Assembly: GCA_018715765.1 (NCBI GenBank)
Contig: DVKY01000044.1
Location: 1-64,000 of the forward strand
DNA: 64,000 nt
Direction of reading: 5' to 3'
Origin: Fimivicinus intestinavium
Lineage (GTDB): Bacteria; Bacillota; Clostridia; Oscillospirales; Acutalibacteraceae
Below the pieces are notes generated by a model. It saw only the letters and a list, made by a program, of their open reading frames with translations. It did not search any database and was not told the origin of the DNA. The position numbers were made by a program, and so were the translations under genes. Of this stretch, positions 33,422-41,195 are shown piece after piece (within the stretch, counting starts at the first letter, position 1; every line of letters begins with the position of its first letter).

Positions 33422-33457
33422 AACGGCTGCCGCAGCATTTCCCACGGCAGCCGTTTT
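33422..33457 (+). terminator. Terminator of the propeller-like gene
   Basis: AACGGCTGCCG / CGGCAGCCGTT is an 11-bp stem followed by TTTT, 45 bases after the stop codon. Confidence 0.8.
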
Positions 33458-33469
33458 GGTATGTATGGC

Positions 33470-33631
33470 TAGCATATAGCATCCGTATACAAGGGGGACA
33501 TCGCCGTCCGGCGGGCTCTCCGCATCACAATGAAAGAAAAATAAGTGGTTCGAGCTCCAAGCGTAACGATAGGCCCCGGAGGCACTCTCCTCCTAGCTTC
33601 CACGTCTAGCATCTCATATTTAAAATCTAAA
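33470..33631. repeat. Composite intergenic element (copy D)
   Basis: The left part reads CTAGCAT, ATAGCAT, CCGTATA, CAAGGGGGACATCGCCG, matching the terminal repeat of the element at 57016. The right part (33594-33631) reads GCTTCCAC then GTCTAGC, ATCTCAT, ATTTAAA, ATCTAAA, matching the heptamer ends of copies A and B. No gene is present between the two terminators here. Confidence 0.5.
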
Positions 33632-33635
33632 CGCA

Positions 33636-33665
33636 AAAAGCTCTGCGGAAACCCGCAGAGCTTTT
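33636..33665 (-). terminator. Terminator of the ribosomal protein operon
   Basis: AAAAGCTCTGCGG / CCGCAGAGCTTTT is a 13-bp stem with a 4-base loop; on the minus strand it ends in TTTTT. It lies 46 bases after rplL. Confidence 0.8.
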
Positions 33666-33711
33666 GTCGAAAGCGGCCATTGAAACAGCCGCCATTGCCC
33701 GCCAAAGGGAC

Positions 33712-34092
33712 TTATTTGAGCTCGACCTTCGCGCCGGCAGCCTCCAGCTTCTCCTTCGCCGCTTCCGCGTCTTCCTTGGAGATGCCTTCCTTTACAGCCT
33801 TCGGAGCGCCATCAACAACGGCCTTCGCATCGGCAAGGCCAAGGCCGGTGATCTCACGAACCGCCTTGATGACCTTGATCTTCTCCGCGCCGACTTCCGC
33901 CAGGATCACGTCGAACTCCGTCTTCTCCTCCTCCGCAGCAGCAGCGCCGCCATCGGCCGGAGCGGCAACCGCTACCGCAGCGGCAGCGGAAACGCCGAAC
34001 TCTTCCTCAACAGCGTGCACCAGCTCGGAGAGCTCAAGCACGGAGAGGACTTTGATCTCTTCAATAATCGCATTAATCTTCTCAGATGCCAT
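33712..34092 (-). CDS. rplL: 50S ribosomal protein L7/L12
   Basis: This 126-residue stalk protein has an N-terminal dimerisation helix (KINAIIEEIKVLSVLELSELVHAVEEEF), an Ala-rich hinge (about 36-52) and a C-terminal factor-binding domain (KTEFDVILAEVGAEKIKVIKAVREITGLGLADAKAVVDGAP). Multiple copies bind L10 and recruit translation GTPases. It is last in the operon: the usual neighbours rpoB-rpoC do not follow, and a terminator and a repeat element stand there instead. Confidence 0.98.
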   Translation of the reverse strand: MASEKINAIIEEIKVLSVLELSELVHAVEEEFGVSAAAAVAVAAPADGGAAAAEEEKTEFDVILAEVGAEKIKVIKAVREITGLGLADAKAVVDGAPKAVKEGISKEDAEAAKEKLEAAGAKVELK

Positions 34093-34134
34093 TTTAATAA
34101 ACCTCCAATGATTTCAATTTGTAGCCGCAGGGCA

Positions 34135-34668
34135 TTATGCCTCTGCCGGAGCCTCTTCCGCTGCGGGGGCAGCCTCGCCAGACTTGTCGACGATGGCCTG
34201 AATCGCGCGCGCAAAGGAAGCGATGGGCGCGTTGAACGCATTGCAGACCGTAGCAAGCAAAATCTCTCGGGACGGCAGCTTTGCAAGGCTGCTGATTTTC
34301 TCCAGGCTGATGACCTCGCCATCCAGGAAACCGCTCTTTACGCTAAAGGTCTTGCTCGCATCGGCAAACTTGCTCAGGATGCGCGCAGGGGCGACATAAT
34401 CATCCTCGCTCAGGGCGATGGCAGTCGTGCCGGAAAGCACTTCGTCCAGCCCAGTCAGGCCGGCATCCTGCACAGCCAGGTGCAGCAGCGTGTTTTTAAC
34501 AACAGCGTAATGAACGCCTGCCTCGCGCAGTTCCTTACGAAGCTTCGTATCGTCCGCTACGTTGATGCCCTTGTAATCGACGACGACGCCTGCGCAGGCA
34601 TTTTTCAGCTGTTCGGTGAGCTGCGCGACCTTCTGCTTCTTCTGCTCTAAAACTTTCTCACTCGGCAA
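34135..34668 (-). CDS. rplJ: 50S ribosomal protein L10
   Basis: This 177-residue protein has the L10 signature KKQKVAQLTEQLKNACAGVVVDYKGINVADDTKLRKELREAGVHYAVVKNTL and a C-terminal helix that binds L7/L12 dimers, with an acidic Ala/Glu tail (GEAAPAAEEAPAEA). Its own leader at 34764-34911 is the classical L10 autoregulatory element. It lies 42 bases upstream of rplL. Confidence 0.98.
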   Translation of the reverse strand: MPSEKVLEQKKQKVAQLTEQLKNACAGVVVDYKGINVADDTKLRKELREAGVHYAVVKNTLLHLAVQDAGLTGLDEVLSGTTAIALSEDDYVAPARILSKFADASKTFSVKSGFLDGEVISLEKISSLAKLPSREILLATVCNAFNAPIASFARAIQAIVDKSGEAAPAAEEAPAEA

Positions 34669-34763
34669 TGGATTTCACCTCCTCTAAATCCGCCATGTTT
34701 TCACAACCTTGTGAAAACCGGCGCCTCAGCGCCCGCTGACGGGCGCTCATCGCAGGGAAAGGA

Positions 34764-34911
34764 AACGCCTTTCCCACAACACCGCAGGAAAGGCGTTACA
34801 TACTTTTTTTGCATCTGCAATGGGCCCAAACAGCCCTGTATGGCGCTCTATTCCTCGGCAGGCGGCCCAAAAGGCCATTATACACAAAGGAACCTGCTGT
34901 CTTCGGTGTTT
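34764..34911 (-). promoter_or_regulatory. L10 leader (rplJL autoregulation) with terminator
   Basis: The minus strand reads ACCGAAGACAGCAGG (about 34910-34896) and later CCTGCCGAGG (34862-34853), the conserved paired segments of the L10 leader, separated by a GGCC..GGCC hairpin. About 60 bases on, AACGCCTTTCC / GGAAAGGCGTT forms a terminator hairpin (34797-34764). Excess L10 or L10-L7/L12 binds the leader and lowers expression; the motif is seen and the mechanism is known for the family. Confidence 0.88.
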
Positions 34912-34924
34912 CAGAACGATGACT

Positions 34925-34953
34925 ATACTATCACATGGGCGCGCCCATGTCAA
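34925..34953 (-). promoter_or_regulatory. rplJ promoter with an 18-bp perfect palindrome
   Basis: Minus-strand TTGACA (34953-34948) and TAGTAT (34930-34925) have a 17-base spacer. The palindrome ACATGGGCGCGCCCATGT (34933-34950) covers the end of the -35 and nearly all of the spacer, where a bound dimer would block RNA polymerase. Confidence 0.65.
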
Positions 34954-34969
34954 GTATCTAAACCTAGGC

Positions 34970-35671
34970 TTATTCCGCGCCGCCGATGCGGTTGAAGTTC
35001 ACGCGCACGCCGGGGCCCATTGTCGTGGCCACCACGCAGGAGCGGATATACTGGCCCTTTGTCGCGGCGGGCTTCGCCTTGATGACGGCTTCCATCAGCG
35101 TCGTAAAGTTCTCATTGAGCTTCTCAGCGCCAAAGGAGACCTTGCCGATCGGGCAGTGGATGATGTTGGTCTTATCCAGGCGGTACTCAATCTTACCGGC
35201 CTTGGCCTCTGTGACAGCCTTCGCAACATCCGGGGTCACTGTGCCGGCCTTGGGGCTCGGCATCAGGCCGCGCGGGCCAAGCACCTTACCAAGGCGGCCC
35301 ACCAGGCCCATCATGTTCGGCGTTGCAATGGCCACGTCGAAATCCATCCAGCCCTCGCCCTGGATCTTTGCCACGAGCTCTTCTGCGCCGACAAACTCCG
35401 CGCCCGCCTCTTCGGCCGCCTTTGCATCGTCGCCCTTGGCGAACACTGCCACGCGCACGGATTTACCGGTGCCGTTGGGCAACACGACCGCGCCGCGAAC
35501 CTGCTGATCCGCATGGCGGGAGTCAACGCCCAGGCGGATGTGGGCTTCCACAGTTTCATCAAATTTTGCCGTTGCGGTTTTCACCGCGACCTCCAACGCT
35601 TCCGTGGGGTCATAAAGCTTTGACCTGTCGACAAGCTTGGCGCTTTCGACATACTTTTTACCATGTTTCAT
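34970..35671 (-). CDS. rplA: 50S ribosomal protein L1
   Basis: This 233-residue protein has full-length L1 architecture, with the two-domain pattern including MKHGKKYVESAKLVDRSKLY, VRVAVFAKGDDAKAAEEAGAEFVGAEELV, the MMGLVGRLGKVLGPRGLMPSPKAGTVT signature and a C-terminal MGPGVRVNFNRI. It binds 23S rRNA at the mobile L1 stalk and can repress its own operon. It follows rplK at 56 bases; rplJ downstream has its own promoter. Confidence 0.98.
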   Translation of the reverse strand: MKHGKKYVESAKLVDRSKLYDPTEALEVAVKTATAKFDETVEAHIRLGVDSRHADQQVRGAVVLPNGTGKSVRVAVFAKGDDAKAAEEAGAEFVGAEELVAKIQGEGWMDFDVAIATPNMMGLVGRLGKVLGPRGLMPSPKAGTVTPDVAKAVTEAKAGKIEYRLDKTNIIHCPIGKVSFGAEKLNENFTTLMEAVIKAKPAATKGQYIRSCVVATTMGPGVRVNFNRIGGAE

Positions 35672-35727
35672 TCGTCTGACCTCCCTAAAGAGTGGTTAAT
35701 CGGATGTTTCCTCCCACCCGGGAGCAA

Positions 35728-36153
35728 TTAATCGGAGACAACAATGCCCATGCTGCGCGCGGTGCCGGCAATCATGCTGGCAGCCGCCTCAACACTTGCT
35801 GCGTTGAGATCGGGCATCTTCTGCTCGGCGATTTTTCTAATCTGCTCACCGGTGATCGTTGCGACCTTGTTCTTATTCGGCACGCCGGACGCCTTCTCAA
35901 TCCCGCACGCCTTTTTAATCAGGACGGCGGCAGGCGGCGTCTTTGTGACGAACGTAAACGAACGGTCTGCATAAACGGTGATGACGACCGGGATAATCAG
36001 GCCGATATCATTCTTTGTGCGCTCATTGAATTCCTTCGTGAACGCCATAATGTTCACACCGTGCTGACCCAGCGCAGGACCGACCGGGGGCGCCGGGGTT
36101 GCCTTTCCGGCGGGGATTTGCAGCTTAATTAAACCTACAACCTTTTGAGCCAT
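35728..36153 (-). CDS. rplK: 50S ribosomal protein L11
   Basis: This 141-residue protein starts MAQKVVGLIKLQIPAGKATPAPPVGPALGQHGVNIM, with the C-terminal rRNA-binding domain KNKVATITGEQIRKIAEQKMPDLNAASVEAAASMIAGTARSMGI. The ATG at 36153 follows TTGGAGGTG; a longer frame upstream is not part of the gene. L11 forms the GTPase-associated centre with rRNA. The 140-base gap before it (36154-36295) is GC-rich with hairpins and may hold an L11/L1 control site. Confidence 0.98.
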   Translation of the reverse strand: MAQKVVGLIKLQIPAGKATPAPPVGPALGQHGVNIMAFTKEFNERTKNDIGLIIPVVITVYADRSFTFVTKTPPAAVLIKKACGIEKASGVPNKNKVATITGEQIRKIAEQKMPDLNAASVEAAASMIAGTARSMGIVVSD

Positions 36154-36295
36154 GTTTTGCACCTCCAAATATATGTGGTAACTGGCGGAGCGAAAATTAC
36201 TTGCCGCTCCTCCCACAGGGGGCGAGCCCCCGCGCCCACAGGCAGAGCCGTGCAGGCGCATAATAAGCGGCAGAGCCGCTGATTACCAAAATGGG

Positions 36296-36847
36296 TTAAT
36301 CCACAGCCGGCTCCACCTGATCGAGCGCAAACTCGACCGGCGTTTCGCGGCCAAACATAGAAATCGTTACCCGGACAAGATCCTTCTCCGGATCGATCTC
36401 CTCGACCACGCCGGAGAAATCCCCAAACGGGCCGTCGATGATGTTGACAAGGTCGCCGACCTGATAAGCCACCTCGACCTGCCTCTTTTCCACCCCGAGC
36501 GCCAGCACTTCCTCGTCGCTGAGAGGGACAGGCTTGCTCTCCGGGCCTACAAAGCCCGTCACGCCCCGGGTGTTGCGGATAACATACCACGTATCGTCGG
36601 ACATGACGTATTCGCCGTCCTCCACATCGACCGCAAGCTTGACCAGGACATAGCCCGGGAATACCTTGCGCTCCACCTCGCGCTTTTTGTTATCCTTAAT
36701 TTCAGTAACCGTTTCCATCGGGATCTTCACCTCAAGGATCTGATCCTGCATCTGGCGGTTTTCCACAACGGTTTCGATATTGTTGGCTACTTTGTTTTCA
36801 TAGCCGGAATAGGTATGGATCACATACCATTTTGCGCTGTCAGCCAT
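36296..36847 (-). CDS. nusG: Transcription termination/antitermination factor NusG
   Basis: This 183-residue protein has an N-terminal NGN domain (WYVIHTYSGYENKVANNIET ... VFPGYVLVKL ... WYVIRNTRGVTGFVG) and a C-terminal KOW motif (VGDLVNIIDGPFGDFSGVVEEID). It binds the RNA polymerase clamp and modulates elongation. It lies 13 bases after secE, as in most bacteria. Confidence 0.98.
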   Translation of the reverse strand: MADSAKWYVIHTYSGYENKVANNIETVVENRQMQDQILEVKIPMETVTEIKDNKKREVERKVFPGYVLVKLAVDVEDGEYVMSDDTWYVIRNTRGVTGFVGPESKPVPLSDEEVLALGVEKRQVEVAYQVGDLVNIIDGPFGDFSGVVEEIDPEKDLVRVTISMFGRETPVEFALDQVEPAVD

Positions 36848-36860
36848 TGTTCTCCCCCGT

Positions 36861-37289
36861 TTAACCGAGCATGCCGAACAGACGGATGGCGCCGGCCTGC
36901 GCTGTTGAAGAGGCCTCTGTAGCGGCCTGCGTCACAGCGTCCGTCACCGGCTCCGTTATTGCTGCCGTTGTTTCAGGCTCCTGCGCCAGGCCCTCGATCA
37001 GGCTCAGGCCCCCTGAAAGAGCGAAATCCACAATCCATACGCCGATGCCAATGATGAGAATCACCGCGATGACGATGCCGGTGTTTTTCAGCACGGTCTT
37101 CGCATCGGGCCATGTGATTTTCTTGGTCTCGCCTCGGAAATCCTTAAAGAAGCGGGCGATTGCCTTGCCGGCACGCACAAAGATATTTGGCTTCTTGGGC
37201 TTGTTTGCCTTATCGGCCTTGGCCGCCTTTGTGGCTTTGGCTTTTTTTTCGGCCTTTTCCACAGCGTCCTTTTTCTTTTCGTCAGCCAT
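36861..37289 (-). CDS. secE: Preprotein translocase subunit SecE with long tails
   Basis: This 142-residue protein has the SecE core FFKDFRGETKKITWPDAKTVLKNTGIVIAVILIIGIGVWIVDFAL (about 48-92), with the amphipathic helix and the single essential membrane helix. Before it lies a Lys/Ala-rich cytoplasmic extension (about 1-40) and after it an Ala/Thr/Glu-rich tail of about 45 residues (QEPETTAAITEPVTDAVTQA ...) that would face outward. SecE in many Firmicutes is only about 60-75 residues, so this one is unusually long. It clamps SecY in the translocon. Confidence 0.93.
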   Translation of the reverse strand: MADEKKKDAVEKAEKKAKATKAAKADKANKPKKPNIFVRAGKAIARFFKDFRGETKKITWPDAKTVLKNTGIVIAVILIIGIGVWIVDFALSGGLSLIEGLAQEPETTAAITEPVTDAVTQAATEASSTAQAGAIRLFGMLG

Positions 37290-37306
37290 TCATCTTCCCT
37301 CCGCTC

Positions 37307-37456
37307 TTATTTGGTTTCCCTGTGGAGCGTGTGTTTCTTGCAGAACCTGCAATACTTGTTCATCTCCAGCCTGTCGGGGTTGTTTTTCTTGTTTTTCATC
37401 GTATTGTAGTTGCGCTGCTTGCACTCCGTGCAGGATAAAGTAACCTTTACTCTCAT
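37307..37456 (-). CDS. rpmG: 50S ribosomal protein L33
   Basis: This 49-residue protein is MRVKVTLSCTECKQRNYNTM ... LHRETK. It carries two CxxC pairs (Cys9/12, Cys36/39), making it the zinc-binding form of L33. First gene of the rpmG-secE-nusG-rplK-rplA string; ATG after CTGGAGGTG. Confidence 0.97.
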   Translation of the reverse strand: MRVKVTLSCTECKQRNYNTMKNKKNNPDRLEMNKYCRFCKKHTLHRETK

Positions 37457-37614
37457 GACGGCACCTCCAGTTTTCCGGATATTTTCAGAGCCCGTGCCTG
37501 CGCCGCTGCTCACGCGCTTTTTGGCAGGGCAAGCGAGGGCCTCGCCCCAAAAAAGCGCCGGCAGCCAGGCCATACCGGGCCCCAGCCTCCCTCTAAAAAT
37601 GGGCACAAAAAAAG

Positions 37615-37664
37615 AAGCCTCTCAGAGGTACTCTCACTATACCACAATCTCGTCAAGCGGTCAA
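37615..37664 (-). promoter_or_regulatory. Promoter and short attenuator of rpmG operon
   Basis: Minus-strand TTGACC (37664-37659) and TATAGT (37641-37636) are 17 bases apart. The early transcript contains a small hairpin CCTC-TGA-GAGG followed by CTTCTTTTTTT, which could act as an attenuator. The remaining leader up to 37457 is GC-rich without a gene. Confidence 0.55.
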
Positions 37665-37729
37665 GTAAATTTTTCAGAGATAAAGCGCAATCAGGAAGAA
37701 TAACAGAAGAGATAATTTTTAATCAGGGC

Positions 37730-37758
37730 TTGCAAAATTTCTAGTCATTTGTTATAAT
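37730..37758 (+). promoter_or_regulatory. Promoter of the serine hydrolase gene
   Basis: TTGCAA (37730-37735) and a consensus TATAAT (37753-37758) lie exactly 17 bases apart, about 90 bases upstream of the start codon. Confidence 0.75.
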
Positions 37759-37850
37759 ATAAAGGTAAATTTTGGATATCTTTCAACGGAAAGGAGCTTG
37801 GGGGCTGTGTGCCCCGGAGTGAAAATTTAATAAGAAAGAGGACAGTTACG

Positions 37851-39455
37851 ATGAGAGTTCTAGAGAGAAAGTATCTGCCGAGAAGCGCTTCGCCGGAGGA
37901 GGCGGGCGTTTCTTCCGTTGCTGTGGCGGCATTTATGGAGGATATGAGGAAGAGCGGCATCGAAACCCACTCTTTTCTGATACTTCGCCATGGCAAGGTC
38001 GCGGCGGAGTGTTTTTTTGCCCCCTTTACGCGGGATACGCCGCACGCCATGTATTCCGTCAGCAAGAGCTTCACTTCTACCGCCATCGGTTTTGCAGTTG
38101 ACGAGGGACTGCTCTCACTAGAGGATAAGGTGATTGATTTCTTCCCGGAATACCGTCCCAAGGAGCCCGACGCGCGGCTGGAAAAGATGACGGTGCGCCA
38201 TCTGCTGACGATGACAAGCGGGAAGAACCCTTCCCTGCTGCTGGATAAGACCAAAAACAGGTGGGTCAAGGATTTCTTCGACGCGCCCTGGATTTCCGAC
38301 CCCGGCGAGATGTTCCTTTACGTCAGTGAAAACATCTATATGCTCTGCGCCATTCTGGTGCGCGTAACCGGCATCTCCGTCACAGAATTTTTAACCCCCC
38401 GCCTGTATGAGCCGCTGGGGATTCCCGTGCCATATTGGGAAACAGATCACAACGGCATCGAGGCCGGCGGCTGGGGGCTGATGCTGCCGATTGAGGATTT
38501 CGCCAAATTCACGCTCTGCTATGCGCAGGAGGGGCTCTATGAGGGCCGGCAGGTCATTCCAGCCTGGTGGGTGCGCGAGGCCACGGCCATCCATTCAGAT
38601 AATTCCGCCAATCAAAGCCTTGATGCCCGCGCGGGCTATGGCTATTGCTTCTGGCAATGCGGCGGCGCCAAAAACACCTACCGCTCGGACGGCATGTTTT
38701 CGCAATTCGGAATCGTCTTTCGGGATTATGATGCACAGCTGGTAATCAACTGCTCGGAGGTGGATGAGCAAAAAACGCGCGACTGCATCTGGCGGCACTT
38801 TCCCCGTGTATTCCTGATGGAAGGGGAAACGGCATCCACGCCTGCGGTCGATTTGAAGGCGATGTGCGCCGAGGCGGCCCTGCCGGTACAGCAGGCCTCC
38901 TTCCACAGCGCGCTGGAAAAACAGATCGAGGGCAAAACCATCCGGATGCGCAAAAAAATCCTCATCAACCTGATCGGCTTTCCAACCAGCGTGCTCCCCT
39001 TTGCCGCGACCTATATGACGAAGGACCGCGCGGGTAATATTGACCGTATCCGCCTGCATTTCTCTGAAAACGAGTGCTCCATGGAGTGGGTTGAGGGCGA
39101 CGAGGAAAATACGGTTGTCTGCGGCATGGACGGGCATTACCGGTATGGCCAGATCCGCCTCGGCCAGATTGACTACACCGTTTGCTGCACCGCTGCGTGG
39201 AAAGACGATGAAACGCTGGATATCTGGATTCGCCCTCTGCAAACCATCGCGGTGCGCAAGCTGAACTTTGTATTCCGGGGCAACCGCGTGCGGATGACGC
39301 CCCGCACCACGCCGCCGCTGAAGGATATGGCCTACAATGTGGCGGAGGGAATTGACGACCTTGTGAAAAACCCGTTGCTGAGCAGCCTGTTAAAAAAGGC
39401 GATGCATCAGGTCTGGAGGCTGGTTGAACCCGTGCATAGGGGCAAGCTGATGTAA
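37851..39455 (+). CDS. Serine hydrolase of the beta-lactamase (class C-like) family
   Basis: This 534-residue protein has a beta-lactamase-type domain in its first 320 residues. The catalytic SVSK motif is at 69-72 (MYSVSKSFTSTAIGFAVDEG), followed by MTVRHLLTMTSGKNPS, YVSENIYML as the likely second motif and DGMFSQFGIVF near the third. The C-terminal 200 residues form an extra domain of unknown role. No signal peptide is visible, so it is probably cytoplasmic, an esterase or peptidase rather than an antibiotic-resistance enzyme. The ATG follows AGAAAGAGGAC. Confidence 0.82.
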   Translation: MRVLERKYLPRSASPEEAGVSSVAVAAFMEDMRKSGIETHSFLILRHGKVAAECFFAPFTRDTPHAMYSVSKSFTSTAIGFAVDEGLLSLEDKVIDFFPEYRPKEPDARLEKMTVRHLLTMTSGKNPSLLLDKTKNRWVKDFFDAPWISDPGEMFLYVSENIYMLCAILVRVTGISVTEFLTPRLYEPLGIPVPYWETDHNGIEAGGWGLMLPIEDFAKFTLCYAQEGLYEGRQVIPAWWVREATAIHSDNSANQSLDARAGYGYCFWQCGGAKNTYRSDGMFSQFGIVFRDYDAQLVINCSEVDEQKTRDCIWRHFPRVFLMEGETASTPAVDLKAMCAEAALPVQQASFHSALEKQIEGKTIRMRKKILINLIGFPTSVLPFAATYMTKDRAGNIDRIRLHFSENECSMEWVEGDEENTVVCGMDGHYRYGQIRLGQIDYTVCCTAAWKDDETLDIWIRPLQTIAVRKLNFVFRGNRVRMTPRTTPPLKDMAYNVAEGIDDLVKNPLLSSLLKKAMHQVWRLVEPVHRGKLM

Positions 39456-39465
39456 AGAAGCCGAA

Positions 39466-39507
39466 GCCGCCCGGCTGAAGGGAAGCCATACCTCCGGCCG
39501 GGCGGCC
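39466..39507. terminator. Hairpin after the serine hydrolase gene
   Basis: GCCGCCCGGC and GCCGGGCGGC form a 10-bp GC stem with a 22-base loop and no T-run; termination would be weak. Confidence 0.35.
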
Positions 39508-39553
39508 CGCCTACGGGCAGGTAATCGGTTCCACTTTTATGGAGGTGCTGTGA

Positions 39554-40273
39554 TTGACCGTTTATCGGATACTGATGGCGGCCGCAATTCTTGCTTTGGC
39601 AGTAACAACGCCTTTTTTTCTGAAAGCAGGCTGGCCGAAAAAAACAAAAAAATCCCTGCTGCTCAAAATGATATGCTCCACGCTTTTTGTGCTTGTGGGC
39701 GTGCTCTCCACTGCTCTGGCGGGAGGGGGTTCCCGTTATGCGGTTTGGATCTTGTGCGGCCTTGTGTGCTCCTGGCTGGGGGATTTTTTCCTGCATGTGA
39801 GCAGCAAGCTCTATTTTTTCCTGCTCGGCCTATTCAGCTTTCTGGTCGCGCACATTTTCTATGTAGTGGCATTTTCTGTTGCACTGCATGCCAGCTTCCC
39901 GGAGGCGGGATTCTTTAACCTGTGGGAATGCCTGTGCGTTGCCGCATTGGTGCTCATCGGCGTGATTGGGGCCCGCAGACTGCAAATCAACCCCGGCCGC
40001 GCGACGATTCCCGCCTTCCTTTACATGTGCGTGCTGGTCACCATGATGGTCAAGGCAAGCGCTCTTGGAATCCGCTGCCTGCTTGCGGGAACGCCGCTCT
40101 GCGGGGCTGCGGCCGCTGTTTTGATGGTTGGCTCCCTATGTTTTGTGCTCTCTGACGCAACACTTGGCATGCTGAACTTTGGCCCCAAAAAGACCTTCCC
40201 GCTCAAATGCTTTAATATTGGCACCTACTATGCCGCGCAGGTGCTGCTGGCAAGCTCCATCTTATTTTTTTGA
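39554..40273 (+). CDS. Lysoplasmalogenase-like (YhhN family) membrane protein, copy 1
   Basis: This 239-residue protein has about eight membrane helices of the YhhN/TMEM86 family. Known members hydrolyse the vinyl-ether bond of lysoplasmalogens, and anaerobic Clostridia contain plasmalogens, so a lipid-remodelling role is plausible. Conserved blocks LVCSWLGDFFLHVS, YFFLLGLFSFLVAHIFY and VLSDATLGMLNFG carry the Asp residues typical of the family. The TTG start follows GGAGGTG. The next gene is a paralogue. Confidence 0.8.
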   Translation: MTVYRILMAAAILALAVTTPFFLKAGWPKKTKKSLLLKMICSTLFVLVGVLSTALAGGGSRYAVWILCGLVCSWLGDFFLHVSSKLYFFLLGLFSFLVAHIFYVVAFSVALHASFPEAGFFNLWECLCVAALVLIGVIGARRLQINPGRATIPAFLYMCVLVTMMVKASALGIRCLLAGTPLCGAAAAVLMVGSLCFVLSDATLGMLNFGPKKTFPLKCFNIGTYYAAQVLLASSILFF

Positions 40274-40315
40274 GAGCACCGGCCAGCCAACCATTGATTT
40301 GGAGGAGAGAATCGA

Positions 40316-41050
40316 TTGAAGCTATTACAGTTTATCCTATTTGGCGCCATCCTTCTGGAGATTGTGTTTGTGCCTCTTTTTTTAAAAACGGAATGGCCGA
40401 ACCGCTCCTACCGCTCGCTGGCGTATAAGCAAATCTGCTCTGCACTGTTTGTGGTTGTAGGCGTGTGTGCCATCCTCTATGCGAAAAACACCTCCGCCTA
40501 CGCCTGGCTGGTGCTCACGGCGCTGGTTTGCTCCTTTGCCGGGGATGCGCTGCTGCACTATGAGGCAATTGTGAAGAAGGAGGCGTTTTTCCTCTACGGC
40601 ATGGCGGCGTTTGCGGCGGCGCACATCCTTTACCTGGCCGCCTATTGCCTGGCCTTCCACCGGATGTTTCCAGATCAGGCGTCCGTGGCGTGGTATGAAA
40701 TCCTTCTTTTTATTGTGATTCTGGCTGCTGGCGGCCTGCTCATGAAGCCGCTGAAGCTGGACCCCGGCAAATTGACGTTGCCGCTGTTTCTCTACACGGC
40801 GATCCTCGCCGCGATGGTGATTCACGCCTGCCGCCTGGCGGTCGCCTGCATGCAGGCGGGAGAGCCGCTGCGGTTCTCCATCCTGTTCCTGCTTGGCGGC
40901 GGGGCGCTGCTGTTTGCCGTTTCTGATGGGACGCTCGCGCTGCTGCACTTTTCAGAGCGCAAAAAGTATTCGCTGCGCTGCCTGAATATCGTCACCTACT
41001 ATGCAGCGCAATGCATGCTTGCCGCTACGATCCTCTGTTTCCCGATCTAG
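40316..41050 (+). CDS. Lysoplasmalogenase-like (YhhN family) membrane protein, copy 2
   Basis: This 244-residue paralogue of the preceding gene lies 42 bases downstream. It has the same topology and the same conserved blocks LVCSFAGDALLHYE, FFLYGMAAFAAAHILY and VSDGTLALLHFS. Both share the opening segment FLKxxWPxxxYRSLxxKxICSxLFVxVGV. The TTG start has GGAGGAGAG upstream. The pair probably arose by tandem duplication and may act as a heteromer or on different lipids. A strong terminator follows. Confidence 0.8.
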   Translation: MKLLQFILFGAILLEIVFVPLFLKTEWPNRSYRSLAYKQICSALFVVVGVCAILYAKNTSAYAWLVLTALVCSFAGDALLHYEAIVKKEAFFLYGMAAFAAAHILYLAAYCLAFHRMFPDQASVAWYEILLFIVILAAGGLLMKPLKLDPGKLTLPLFLYTAILAAMVIHACRLAVACMQAGEPLRFSILFLLGGGALLFAVSDGTLALLHFSERKKYSLRCLNIVTYYAAQCMLAATILCFPI

Positions 41051-41062
41051 CGCTTCCGTTTC

Positions 41063-41099
41063 AAAAACGCCGCCGGAGTGTGATCCGGCGGCGTTTTTT
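41063..41099 (+). terminator. Terminator of the lysoplasmalogenase pair
   Basis: AAAACGCCGCCGGA / TCCGGCGGCGTTTT with a 6-base loop and TTTTTTG tail, 14 bases after the stop. Confidence 0.88.
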
Positions 41100-41195
41100 G
41101 CTTTTTAATAAAATATCTTCCCGCAGCCCGGTCAGAGTCTCCCCTACCGTTGCAAAGCATAAAAAACGGAGCTGCATTGCGGCGAAGCCGGCGGC

